A stretch of DNA of 64,000 nt from Paraphoma chrysanthemicola (Eukaryota > Ascomycota > Dothideomycetes > Pleosporales > Phaeosphaeriaceae), in the NCBI GenBank assembly GCA_020744225.1, contig JAGMWG010000006.1, positions 186,001 to 250,000 of the forward strand. The letters are read 5' to 3'. A program made the translations under genes and the position numbers. Below are positions 22,596 to 32,298 of the stretch, in pieces. A model generated the notes under the pieces. The model saw only the letters and a program-made list of their open reading frames with translations. It was not told the origin of the DNA and made no database searches. Position 1 is the stretch's first letter. Every line of letters begins with the position of its first letter.

Positions 22596-24662
22596 CTATT
22601 TTGCACGAGACATCGGACCCCAGTTTTCGCGTGGCGCCAATTGGTAGCGCACCAACTTGCCTCTTTCGCGATCCTTGCCGAGTTCTTCATCCAAAATGAC
22701 TGGAAAGTCGGCCCCAAGGTATGAGAAAGGCGCAGGCTCCTCTGTTGTAGTTTCAGTCACGACGTTGCCATCTCCATTCGGTTGTACTGTTTGATCTTTC
22801 TCGGACGAGATGGAGGGCGGGTCAGTCGCTTTGTTGACTGATTCACTAATGAACAAGCCATCCACGTGGGTTTTCGATATAATTGCGAGCCCTGCGCTGA
22901 GCTTCTTAGGCTGGTTCTTCAGTGGTGCCCTTTGGCGGACCCATTCAAGCATGATATGCCAAATGTCTGTCCACGAGGCATCAGTCTTGATAGACCCAGG
23001 CTTGCAGTGGCTCATAGTCACTCGGTGACCAGCGTGCCGTATTGCGCCGCGCAAAGGAGCTAATGGCGGAGCTGAGCAATGAAGCACCCTCGACACCGAG
23101 CTGGGAATGAAGAAGAAAGGATGGCGGTCTATCTCGGCTGGATCGGCTTTTGGTATCAGCGGATTAAGAACCTTGGCTTCATTCACTCCATTCGCTTTCT
23201 CTTGCTTCGCACCGAATGTAATCTCTTCCATAGCTGTATGTAGCATGCCCTCCATACGATCCATGGTGGGATATGTTTCGCGGTCAACTTCGTTCAATTG
23301 CGCTAGCATGCGCTGCACAAACCCTACGTTGTGCAGCGGGCCGCCGTACATTGGACCCGAAAGATGGGTCTTGAACCCACAGTGCTTGCAATGCTCGTCC
23401 GCGGAGGGCGCAGGTGCGAAGCTATGCTTGTAGAACTTCTCTCCGTTCTTGTTGCTGGTGACTTTGTTGCGCGCGAGGAACTGTGTTGACCAAGCACCAC
23501 ATCCGCTGTCGCAATGATATACGATCATTGTCTTGCCGGCAAGGAGCTTGACATCGTTTGGAGACTTCCGTATTCGCACGAACACACGGATGTAATAGTC
23601 AATTGACAGCGACAGTAGCGGTTCGATAGCCATGCCATATCGTGCAGCAGAGGATGCTATCGCGTGTAGCAGGAGACGAAGACCTCCCTCATGGCAAGGT
23701 TCGCCTTTCAAAGGCAACCCACCGTACTGTGAATACGTCTTCTCAAGGTAGCCGTGCGATGCGAAGATGGCAGAGTCGGTGCATGTTACGCACAATAAAC
23801 CGTCATGGTTGATGGCTTGGATCGCCGAGTCAAGGAATGGCGCCGCAGTCCCATATGGATCTAGGTCAATTACGTCGTATCCTTTCCGGTCGCAATAGCT
23901 GTACATGTAAGCTATGGCGTTGCCGGTCTTTGGTTTGATCTTGTCGTCCAGCTTGTTGTGCTTCACATTCAGCTTTATCGAGTCGACAGCGTTCTGTGAC
24001 ATGTCATTCGAGGTGATATCTGTCGCGAAAGGTATCTCTTTGGCGTATCGAAGAGCGCGTAGGCCAGTAGCGGAGAGAGCATCGAGAATGCTGAACGACG
24101 GCTTCCAGGCAGGTGTCACGCCATTTGTAGGTTCTTGAGCCCCCTCCTTGAGTTCTTCCCCATTCGCGCCGCCATTCTCTACCACCCTCTGCTTCTTCGT
24201 GGGTGCCGCGCCTTGGTCCGCATCGCTCTCGTCCAACTTGCGCTTCCTCGATGCAGCGTCACTTTCGCCCGGCCCAGCAACCTCATTGGGCTCGACCGGC
24301 TCGCTAGACACGGGTTTCTCCTGTTTCTTCAACTTCCTTTTATCGCTCTTCTTTTTGAGTTGCTCGTGCTTTTGCACCTTCTGCTGTATTATGTCCTGAC
24401 CAAATGTCTTGATTGCCAAAACGCTCAGATCGCGATTGAACTGTTGTATTGGGTTGTAGAAGACCTGCTGCCGCTGTGTATCCTCTTTGGACATTTTGGG
24501 GTCGGTCGATGTAGGCACACCGAGAGGCACGAGGATGTGCGCCAGGCCTTCCTTGATGGTGGTGTAGTCTTTGCCTTCATGACTAATGGTCTGGCCGGCT
24601 CGCGGGGTCTCGTCGATCGTTGCAGCAGCAATCGCGCTAGCAGCTGCGTCTGAGGTAGCCAT
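22596..24662 (-). CDS. TRM1: tRNA (guanine26-N2)-dimethyltransferase TRM1
   Basis: From ATG 24662 this intronless gene encodes 688 residues. TRM1 makes N2,N2-dimethylguanosine at position 26 of cytosolic and mitochondrial tRNAs, using S-adenosylmethionine. Visible are the SAM-site ILDALSATGLRALRYAKE, the catalytic VIDLDPYGTAAPFLDSA, and a Cys-rich metal-binding region (CDSGCGAWST ... HCKHCGFKTHLSGP). A fungal-type Lys-rich insertion lies near residues 105-190. The frame is open 5' of the ATG back to a TGA at 24801 and encodes an Arg-rich, acid-free leader ending in RALHTSPTMA that looks like a mitochondrial presequence, yet contains no ATG: see findings. Yeast Trm1 makes its mitochondrial form from an upstream AUG. 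Confidence 0.93.
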   Translation of the reverse strand: MATSDAAASAIAAATIDETPRAGQTISHEGKDYTTIKEGLAHILVPLGVPTSTDPKMSKEDTQRQQVFYNPIQQFNRDLSVLAIKTFGQDIIQQKVQKHEQLKKKSDKRKLKKQEKPVSSEPVEPNEVAGPGESDAASRKRKLDESDADQGAAPTKKQRVVENGGANGEELKEGAQEPTNGVTPAWKPSFSILDALSATGLRALRYAKEIPFATDITSNDMSQNAVDSIKLNVKHNKLDDKIKPKTGNAIAYMYSYCDRKGYDVIDLDPYGTAAPFLDSAIQAINHDGLLCVTCTDSAIFASHGYLEKTYSQYGGLPLKGEPCHEGGLRLLLHAIASSAARYGMAIEPLLSLSIDYYIRVFVRIRKSPNDVKLLAGKTMIVYHCDSGCGAWSTQFLARNKVTSNKNGEKFYKHSFAPAPSADEHCKHCGFKTHLSGPMYGGPLHNVGFVQRMLAQLNEVDRETYPTMDRMEGMLHTAMEEITFGAKQEKANGVNEAKVLNPLIPKADPAEIDRHPFFFIPSSVSRVLHCSAPPLAPLRGAIRHAGHRVTMSHCKPGSIKTDASWTDIWHIMLEWVRQRAPLKNQPKKLSAGLAIISKTHVDGLFISESVNKATDPPSISSEKDQTVQPNGDGNVVTETTTEEPAPFSYLGADFPVILDEELGKDRERGKLVRYQLAPRENWGPMSRAK

Positions 24663-24791
24663 TGTTGGAGATGTGTGCAAAGCGCGTGTGGGAGAGCTAC
24701 CGATAGCCCATGCTTTTCGAGGGGACTGTTGAGGGAGACACCTGCACAGACGGCGCAGAACTGGGGTGAGAGCGGCCAGATTCGAAACCAA

Positions 24792-25290
24792 AAGCGAATG
24801 TCAACCAGGATTCAGGCAGACTAACTATGAAGTGGTGCGTAAAGTGGTTGCGATTATCTTAGCAGAGGGGTCGCGTCGCGAGCCTGAGCTCCAAATTTTT
24901 AGCTTCGGATTTAAGCTTAAACTTAGCGTCTTTCCACGCGCCTGGGACCTGCACACTTCCCCACAATGCGCCGTGGGTGCAGTTGCCGCATACACTTCGA
25001 TATCTTGTGACTGCATCCTCACAAAATGAGATGATGATAGCTCTTGATCCTGCTGCTCGAGTGAATGGCCATTCTCCAATCACACAACAAGAGTTCGTGT
25101 TGGACATCCCCGGGGCCAATAGGTGAGTGGTTGCCTAAAGATAGCCTGTCAGACGCGTGCCGTCTCACAGCCCCATCCCCGTGTAAGCTTCCTATGGATG
25201 CTTTCAAACCTTTGTCTCTCCTCTTCACCTGAAATCATTACAACTGCCACTTTCTTCAAACCCTACCGCAATCGCTTGTATCCGTTCAGC
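24792..25290. promoter_or_regulatory. gap: divergent promoter between TRM1 and the two-helix membrane protein
   Basis: About 500 bp between divergent genes. I see no ORF that is convincing and no clear motif. Plus-strand frames near 25123 are an upstream extension of the next gene's frame. Confidence 0.4.
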
Positions 25291-26520
25291 ATGGGAAGGG
25301 CAACGCAACCACCCGCCTACCGGGACGAGCCTGATGCCGTCTCACTCCACACCACTCCTGACGACTACACCTACGACGATGCGCCTGAAATCTCCGGCCT
25401 CCCACCCTCGTACGCCGACAGCGAAAGCGGAAGCGCATCAGCGGGTCAGGTAGCCCCAATTCGCCATGTCCCGCCACCTACAACCCGCACAAACCACAAC
25501 AGCCCTAGCTTCAAGAATGGCAAGCCCGTTGTGTGCGAGACGCAAGACATCATGAACCCAGAGCTCGACAACAACCCCGAAGCGCTCGAGCGATGTATCA
25601 ACGAATATGCGGTAACCGCACCGACACCGTACATCTACATCATGGGCACACACAAAGAGACTGTCAAGAACGGCGACAAGAAAGAAACACACCATGTCAC
25701 CGACTTCCGCATCGTCATCAACCTCGCCCGCTACCTGCACAAAGACTTCGACCCCCAGAATATTTCGTCCATGGCCCTCCGGACCGCTCTCCCAGGCGAG
25801 AAGACGCACCGCGGCACGATCCTCAAATGCCGCGCGCCAGGCGTACGACAGGACATCGAAGTCGGGAGCCAGATCGCCACACTCACAGAATGGTGCCATC
25901 GGTACTGCGCCAGTCCACGCATGTTGCGAATCTTCAGACTCCGCCGCACCGTCCCCGGTCTCGATCAGTTATATCTCAAGAACCGTCTGGAAGGGATCAT
26001 CGCCGCCACGAATTATCGCGGAAACGTACAAATCACTTTCCCCATCGAAGACGCAAATGTCGATATCTACACATCCAACACAATCAACCGCTGGCGCCTC
26101 AAGAACTGGATCTGCTGGATCTTCTATCTCACGTTCCTCTGGATATTCACGTGGCCCGTGTTATTCTTCATGACGAAGCGGTACTCCGTCGTACGCGCCG
26201 AGTGGCCGTGGAGCATTACTTCTGTGACCGGGGAGAAAATGTACACGACAGTCACGGAGGAGCAGTGGGTCGAGAAATGGAATACGGCGGTCAGGAGATT
26301 GGTCTTGGATAGGTATCAGGGCGAGGCGAACGAGCATATGATGCAGGGCGTGATTGATCGACCGAATGATCCGCCTATGCCGGGAACGGTGAATACGGGA
26401 CATGCGGGGATTGATAATGCGGTGGGTATGTTGACGCAGGGGTTTCAGGTTGCGAGGGCGATTCAGAGTGGAGGAAATATTGGGCGGGGTGTGCAAGGGG
26501 GATGGGGGTATGATACTTGA
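25291..26520 (+). CDS. uncharacterised membrane protein with C-terminal two-helix hairpin
   Basis: A 409-residue intronless protein from ATG 25291 (the frame also opens at 25123, but the extra part looks like leader). The first 90 residues are Pro/Ser-rich with two PPxY-like motifs (PPAYRDEP, LPPSYADS), which in fungi can recruit Rsp5-type ubiquitin ligases. A globular region follows (YIYIMGTHKETVKNG ... HHVTDFRIVINLARYLH ... GTILKCRAPGVRQDIE). Residues around 275-300 hold a strongly hydrophobic Trp-rich hairpin (WICWIFYLTFLWIFTW). The C-terminal tail is Gly-rich. The family is widespread in Pezizomycotina as far as I recall, but I know no function; an arrestin-adaptor-like trafficking role is only a guess from the PPxY motifs. 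Confidence 0.8.
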   Translation: MGRATQPPAYRDEPDAVSLHTTPDDYTYDDAPEISGLPPSYADSESGSASAGQVAPIRHVPPPTTRTNHNSPSFKNGKPVVCETQDIMNPELDNNPEALERCINEYAVTAPTPYIYIMGTHKETVKNGDKKETHHVTDFRIVINLARYLHKDFDPQNISSMALRTALPGEKTHRGTILKCRAPGVRQDIEVGSQIATLTEWCHRYCASPRMLRIFRLRRTVPGLDQLYLKNRLEGIIAATNYRGNVQITFPIEDANVDIYTSNTINRWRLKNWICWIFYLTFLWIFTWPVLFFMTKRYSVVRAEWPWSITSVTGEKMYTTVTEEQWVEKWNTAVRRLVLDRYQGEANEHMMQGVIDRPNDPPMPGTVNTGHAGIDNAVGMLTQGFQVARAIQSGGNIGRGVQGGWGYDT

Positions 26521-26878
26521 GCTGGGTAAGCACTGTGCGGGATCACATTGTAATGAAGTTCGAGGTCATTCTGCAGGTGTTGGTGGGCTTTTGATTGATA
26601 GTGCGTGGTGTCTGACGGCGTTAAATTCCAGATATAAGAGATCTATATAGCAGGCCCGGATGCCATGCAGCTTCTTATTCATATGCATTAGTGTCGTGGC
26701 TTCGTATCGAAGTACTGTCCGCTACTCGGTAGTCATTCAAATTGCCAAACTGCAAGAGCCATTCTCAACTTTCCATGAGGTCGACACACTGTCTATAATT
26801 GACCCAGTGCCTCCTCGCTATTACATTCCATCCATGATCCCGTATCATACACTCACCACCACCCCACCATTATCCAGC
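26521..26878. other. gap: convergent 3' flanks
   Basis: Between convergent stop codons; no gene seen. Confidence 0.45.
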
Positions 26879-27928
26879 CTACCACTCCCACGCCTCCTCA
26901 ACCACCCACTCATAATCCTTATACTTGATCTTCCCACCAACCTTCAACACATCCTCTCTCCACGTAACACTACACGGAAGAAACTGATCGCCCACACGCG
27001 CCGTACGCTTCCACCCACCATCCCGCGCACCCTCAGCCTTACCATCCTCCGCATCCTTCATCTCGCCTTCAAACTCCCACCTCTCAACCGTACTATACGT
27101 CCCGAACATAACCAAGCCCTGAACATACTGTCCAAGCCTGACAACCACGCCCCTCGCACCCGCATTATCATCCTGCAATCTCAACACCACACAAACTTTC
27201 TTCCCAATCCCATCCACAACTACGCCAGCGACAGGAACATCCCGCCACATCTCCTCATGGCTCTTCACCGCCTTGAGCGCAGGGTGATACGCATGTCCAT
27301 GTTCCAGCGTCAATGTCTCGTCGATGGGATACATAACCCCTTCATCGACAGGGATATCCTTTGCGCCAACAGCATACCGTGAATCCACCCAATGCGTCCA
27401 CGTACTCTTCGTCACACCCTGCCACGGCTCTTCATCCCAACTCGCGGGGCCATGCGGATCGGGCGTCGGCACACTGACTGAGTTGCCTGCGAACGCCCAT
27501 TCGAGGCGCTCGCGCTCGGCTTCGTTGGGAAGAGCGGATTGGCCTGGCTGCGTGGGCTTGAATAGGCGGATGTCGACGAAGGTGTTGAGCGGGCTGGTTA
27601 GGACGAGTGTGGATGTTGGTTCGAATTGGTGCGGGGGGAGGTTGAGTGGGTTTTTGGCGGGGAGGTGGATGCTGTATGGCACTGGAGTGTGCGGGGGGAG
27701 CGGGTAGGGAAGGAAGTAGATGTATTCGCGGATGGAGATGTTTGCTGCGCCGTGGGGTGGGGCGGGCATGTTGGTGTTGGATGCGGAAGTTGATGACATG
27801 CTGGACGGTGAAGGTGGGGTGTAGAGAGGTTCCGAGGAGGAAGAGCTGTTGGCGCTGGAGGAGAGTTTGTTACTCTCTGGTTGATTACTGTTCTCGGCGT
27901 CCGGGCTTGCTTGTTCCTGAAGCGTCAT
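26879..27928 (-). CDS. hri1: HRI1 family protein
   Basis: An intronless 349-residue protein. The first 65 residues are Ser/Pro-rich; the rest matches the HRI1 family in order: SIREYIYFLPYPL, VDIRLFKP, ERLEWAFAGNSVSV, WTHWVDSRYAVG, DEGVMYPIDETLTLEHGH, EEMWRDV, VVLRLQD, VVVRLGQYVQGLVMFG, and a C-terminal KYKDYEWVVEEAWEW. Yeast Hri1 interacts with casein kinase Hrr25 and has two lipocalin-like beta barrels; its role is not established. Compared with the yeast protein, this one has the extra Ser-rich N-terminus and an inserted Glu/Asp/Gly segment near residue 300. Confidence 0.87.
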   Translation of the reverse strand: MTLQEQASPDAENSNQPESNKLSSSANSSSSSEPLYTPPSPSSMSSTSASNTNMPAPPHGAANISIREYIYFLPYPLPPHTPVPYSIHLPAKNPLNLPPHQFEPTSTLVLTSPLNTFVDIRLFKPTQPGQSALPNEAERERLEWAFAGNSVSVPTPDPHGPASWDEEPWQGVTKSTWTHWVDSRYAVGAKDIPVDEGVMYPIDETLTLEHGHAYHPALKAVKSHEEMWRDVPVAGVVVDGIGKKVCVVLRLQDDNAGARGVVVRLGQYVQGLVMFGTYSTVERWEFEGEMKDAEDGKAEGARDGGWKRTARVGDQFLPCSVTWREDVLKVGGKIKYKDYEWVVEEAWEW

Positions 27929-28680
27929 GGTGGAATTGAGATTGGACCTTGACTAGGTATGGAGGGAAACGTGGAGAGACCAACAGATATCACGCCAAGC
28001 AGTGTCGGAGTTCTTTAGAGTGAAATGAAGCGATCTAGGAAATGAATGAGCGACTGGATGAGATGAGGTTGCGCTGCGGAAGGCAACCGTGAAGGAAGCA
28101 AAGGAAGTAATTGAAAAGCTGCGATAAGATATTAGACCTACCTTTCTTGAGAACGACTACAGATATTGCGAATGCGGTAGCTGAGGGGAAGTAGAAGAAC
28201 GCGGGGTGCTGTGGGATAGTGTCAACCCCACTAGCGTCATAGCATCGCGTTGAGGTCACAACACACATTCACAACCGAAACTCATCTTATTGCGAAGATG
28301 GGATAGAAAACGTGCATCCAAGTAATACTGCTTAGTACGAATGAGCACCTAGGATTTCAATATCACCACTCGCACATTTTGGGGGATTTGACTCTGATAG
28401 GTGCAGGCGTGCTAAGTGCAAGCTTACTTTACACTCGAGCCGAACACAGCTTCGGTCTGCATGTTGTCCAATGTACGCAAACCATGTGACTGACGCAATT
28501 GGGAAATGAACGGAAGTTGGGCTGCATTTGCAAAGTAGGTATCATTCACTTGCTGTCTAATCGACAGACCTAACCGTTGACGCCGCCCATGCTGGGACTA
28601 CCCATTGCCAAACCGAGACCATGACTTTTGATACTTCGTAAGGCATAGCTAAGAACCGTTCCGCCAGCTCAGCGAGCAGT
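27929..28680. other. gap: HRI1 upstream region and eL13 3' flank
   Basis: The minus strand at 28140-28210 reads HPAFFYFPSATAFAISVVVLKK directly before a GTAGGT donor, which looks like a hydrophobic exon, but no start or partner exon could be fixed. It may be a small membrane-protein gene, or an upstream exon in the HRI1 leader. Confidence 0.3.
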
Positions 28681-29542
28681 TTATTTCTTCTTGGAGTCGG
28701 CCTCATCAGCCTTGGCCTTGGCGCGCTTCTCACGGACACCGACGAGACGGGCCTCTGAGCGGGCGTCGCGGAGCTTCCTGTAGGCGTTCTCCTCGCCCTT
28801 GTAGTCACCAATGGCACCCTCCTCGAAAGTGACGACGTTCTTGATGGGCAGAGCAGAGGCAGCGCTGCGGACAATGTTCTCGGCGCTCTTTGCGGCCTTG
28901 ACGTCCTCGGCGGAAGCGTCACCCTCCTTGGTCTTGCCGTTGCGGCGAGGGAAGAGGATGAGGCGCTTCCTGTACTCCTGGAGGCGCTCCACGTTGGCCT
29001 TGAGGCCCTCCTCGGAGAGGTTCTGGCGGCGAGGGTCGACAGAGATACCGATGGTGCGAGCGAACTTGCGGGGAATGCCAGCAGCTGTACAAGTCAGTCA
29101 AATTCTGCCATGCGCGAGAAATCATGCCTACCCTTCAACTCAACGAGAGAGAAACCACGGCCGGGCCTGACGCGGCGGTTGTCTAAATGCTATGTTAGCG
29201 AATCGCTCCATCCATTCCTTCTCATGTACACATACACTTGACGGTCGGGCATCGAACGACGGGGCGGAGCAGGTCGACGGGGCGGGGAGCGACCTTGGCG
29301 GCCTTTGCGACACGAGCGTTACGTCTCGACTTCTTCTTGCCAGGCTATTGCGGGCGTAAGCATTTGTACACAGGCGCCACAGCTCTCAGGGAAGTGAGAG
29401 GGGAATTACCTGGTCGAAGTGCACGCGGACGTAGCGTTGCCTGTGGAAGTCAGCATATTTGCGCAGTGCAGGGTCAGGATGCCGCATACCAGTCCTTGTG
29501 GAAATGGTTCTTCTGGATCTGCTGGTTGTGCTTGATCGCCAT
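28681..29542 (-). CDS. RPL13: 60S ribosomal protein eL13 (L13)
   Basis: Five exons (29542-29490, 29440-29410, 29344-29236, 29182-29132, 29084-28681) give 215 residues. All four introns are canonical GT-AG (48 to 65 nt) and three of the five exons are short, as is usual for fungal ribosomal-protein genes. The sequence MAIKHNQQIQKNHFHKDW, QRYVRVHFDQPGKKKSRR, RPGRGFSLVELK, FARTIGISVDPRRQN and RLQEYRKRLILFPRR is diagnostic of eL13. The protein sits on the large subunit surface. The C-terminus is Lys/Ala-rich and ends KKK. The second exon is only 31 nt. Confidence 0.95.
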
Positions 29543-30102
29543 TGCTGCGGTTGTCTACTGGCGATTAGTATGTCTTGATCGATTGCGTGGCTGCTCGTTG
29601 CAGGTGATCGGTGTGCGTACCTTGGATGGCGAACCTGTGTGTTAGTACGGGCTGACGACTTTTCGAGGTTTGGAGGTTCGTGAAATTCAACAGCTCGGGT
29701 GTGGGCGGCGCAACTTTTTGCCGGAGTTAGCGTCTTGGCAACGATATTCTGTCGAACTTCAATCGATCGCCGCCGCGCAGGGGTGGGGCATAACTCCAAC
29801 ATCGACGCATTGATTGCATTCAAAACCCTTCACATTCTTGTTTATCATATCGCTTTGGATGGCTATTTCGCATGTACATTGTTCAATTGCTAGCTAATAA
29901 CAAGTCGTGTCAAATCCTGGACAAGAACCTCCCAGTAAAAAGAGCGCAGCAACGTCGCCGGCTAGAAGTACATATAGTCGTACGCAGGGTGCATGATGCA
30001 CCAGAAGGGTATCAAACCAAGTATCGCATAAACATAACCACAAACTTCATATATCCCAGCCCTCATCAAGTCATATCCAACGTCCTACCGAAATGTCCAA
30101 AA
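29543..30102. other. gap: eL13 promoter and 3' flank of the coiled-coil gene
   Basis: No gene seen. The eL13 ATG-proximal region (29550-29700) should hold its promoter; I recognise no defined ribosomal-protein element with confidence. Confidence 0.4.
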
Positions 30103-31635
30103 CTACTCGCGCAACCCACCGATACCAAGACCCACTCCAGGGTCGACGCGGCCTCGCTTTGCTGGGCTTACGTGATGTTCGGAAGACTGCAGTCTACGCT
30201 TCTCAAGCTCCCCTGACCGCGTTAGACCGTGGCCTTTCTTTACTTGACCAAATATCTTGCTTTGAACGAGGTTCCCTTGCTGTGACGCCGGCGCAGACAT
30301 CTTGCCAGCTGGCGCTCTGCGCAACATGCTGGTTGCCATTTGGCTCGCTTGCGACTCTCGCACGTCTTCTTCTCGGTCGGTGAAGGCTTCTTCTTCATCC
30401 ACGCTCGAGGCTGTGATGGTAGAATTGCTGCTCTGGCGACGACCGGTCGACGGCTTCTGAGCATAGTGCGCAGGGGGTGCAGATTGGGGAATAGTGACGG
30501 GAATGTACGCTGGTGGAGTGCGCGGTACCTCAGCCCGGGGATGTGCCATCCGGCGGTTTGGAGTTTGCTGAAGCGAAGACATGGACTGCGCGCCACGCTG
30601 ATGGCCGAATCGTGACCGCGGCATGTGAGCACGTGTTGGTGTTGACGGTGCAGTCGCAGTCTCTTGGCTGAGCATCTTGTCGGCAAGAAGAAGAGCCTCG
30701 AAGTTGTTCTGCCCTCTACTGTCCTGGTTGGAAAGCTGAGGTGGGACCCGCGAGATTCTGTGTCGAGGCGTTGCTTGATGTGGAGTGCCGTACACAGAAC
30801 GCGGCGAGCTGTGTTCGATTTGCTCCAAAAGCGGTGCAATGTGGTCTCGATTCTTGCGTATCCTGGTCTTCAGCCTGTCGTTCTCTTCCACAAGACTGGC
30901 AATCTCGCCTTCCCGATGCTCGGTCAAGCGCTTCTGCTGGTCAAACATGTCACGCAGCTGCTCGTTCTCGTCCTGCAGGATCTGGTTCTGACGGTTCATC
31001 TCAGACATCATGATGGCGTTGGCGGCGTTTGCAGACTCCTGATAGCTCTGCTCGGGCGGAGCCATGGCGTTGCGGCGCTTCTCTTCGGCTTGTTGCAAGA
31101 CATCAAGCTCCCTTTGGGCCATGGCCAGCTCGACGGCCATGCGACTGGCGGACTCTTGACTCTCCATGACGGCCATGTTGTACTGCAGCTTGTAATGCGC
31201 AGCGGAGAGTCTCACGTCGCGCAAAATGTTGCAAAGGCTGTGCACCATGGAACGGAGGTCATCTGGAGCGGCATTGTCGACCTGCTCAATGGAGTACAAG
31301 GCCGCGGCGGCATCGATTAATACCGACGGCTGGCTAGGCAGTTTGGTGGTTGGAGGGGGCGAAGTGAGCTGCGGAGTCGGTGGAGTTGGTGTCCGCACCG
31401 CAGCGCGACTGTTGGGCACCTGGGACGATGGCGGCGGTGTCATGGAAGACGTGGTCCTGGGTGCGGGGGAGGTGAACTTGACGCGGTCGGGCGACGCGAG
31501 TTTTGACATGTTGGTAGGCGCCGCCGACTCGGAACGCGATGGTGAAGCCAGATCGGGTGTCCCTGGTCGCGCGACTTCAGTGGTCGGCATCAGCGAGTCC
31601 TGCGACGTGATGTAGAGCGCTGCCTGCGAGTCCAT
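30103..31635 (-). CDS. uncharacterised coiled-coil protein, Ser/Pro-rich N-terminus
   Basis: A 510-residue intronless protein from ATG 31635 (AAAATGGAC context; the frame upstream has no ATG). Residues 1-105 are Ser/Thr/Pro-rich with several SP/TP sites, suggesting phosphorylation by proline-directed kinases. Residues from about 110 to 270 form a conserved helical region and a long coiled coil (HSLCNILRDVRLSAAHYK, MNRQNQILQDENEQLRDMF, IASLVEENDRLKTRIRK). The C-terminal third is low in complexity and ends with QSKIFGQVKKGHGLTR. I recognise it as a type of conserved fungal protein but not a named one; a spindle-pole or cytoskeletal scaffold would fit and is only inference. Confidence 0.75.
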   Translation of the reverse strand: MDSQAALYITSQDSLMPTTEVARPGTPDLASPSRSESAAPTNMSKLASPDRVKFTSPAPRTTSSMTPPPSSQVPNSRAAVRTPTPPTPQLTSPPPTTKLPSQPSVLIDAAAALYSIEQVDNAAPDDLRSMVHSLCNILRDVRLSAAHYKLQYNMAVMESQESASRMAVELAMAQRELDVLQQAEEKRRNAMAPPEQSYQESANAANAIMMSEMNRQNQILQDENEQLRDMFDQQKRLTEHREGEIASLVEENDRLKTRIRKNRDHIAPLLEQIEHSSPRSVYGTPHQATPRHRISRVPPQLSNQDSRGQNNFEALLLADKMLSQETATAPSTPTRAHMPRSRFGHQRGAQSMSSLQQTPNRRMAHPRAEVPRTPPAYIPVTIPQSAPPAHYAQKPSTGRRQSSNSTITASSVDEEEAFTDREEDVRESQASQMATSMLRRAPAGKMSAPASQQGNLVQSKIFGQVKKGHGLTRSGELEKRRLQSSEHHVSPAKRGRVDPGVGLGIGGLRE

Positions 31636-32298
31636 TTTGGCTGCGGCGCAATTGCCCAAGCGGTGCGCGACACGTCAGGAGTGCGGGGCGAAGCGGGTGC
31701 GATGTCGGTTCGTCTCGACCAGTGTGTGGATAACGCGCGCAAGAGTGTTGTCAGGAGTCGGCGTAGGGTAGTTGGGTGGTCGAGGATGCGCGATAGATAG
31801 CAGTGCGGCGTTCGGGGACGAATGCGGCGATGGCAGGGGTGCGCGTTCGCGTCTTTAGCGTGTATGGTCGCGAACGACAGGCGACCACTGTGGACGCACT
31901 CCAAGTCGGGCTGGTGCTGCTGCGAAACGTGTGTCTCCGCGACGTGCTCTCTGATGTGGAGTGCGATGGGGAAGGGCAGGCGCGTGGGCGAGGTTGGCAG
32001 GTGCGCGCCCGCCGTGGACCCTGACCTTGCTGCCCGCCTGCTGCTAGCCGGAAGTGTCAATATTGTCGTCGCGAAGGGCAACCGTTGACGGCTTCTCTGC
32101 CGCCGCCTCTGCCCCGTGCTCCCAGCGCCCAGATTGGGCAGAGACAGTGCACATCATTCCACGTCAAGCTGTCCTGAATAATTCTGAAGGGGGCGTCGCA
32201 CGCAGGATTGGATATGCCTTGCCCGCACGCGCACAGAGACCGGACGATTCGTGTATAGGACAAGTAGTGTGCCAGCAGCAGCAGCAGCATCGGCCACC
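31636..32298. promoter_or_regulatory. bidirectional promoter of the coiled-coil and LRR genes
   Basis: 663 bp between divergent ATGs. A run of CAG triplets (32275-32290) sits just before the LRR gene start, whose context is CCACCATGG. Short frames within are not convincing. GC-rich stretches flank both starts. Confidence 0.5.

Noticed and set aside
24662..24791. TRM1 start at 24791 as a normal ATG
   Set aside because: The codon there is TTG; no ATG is in frame before 24662. Kept only as a possible non-AUG start.
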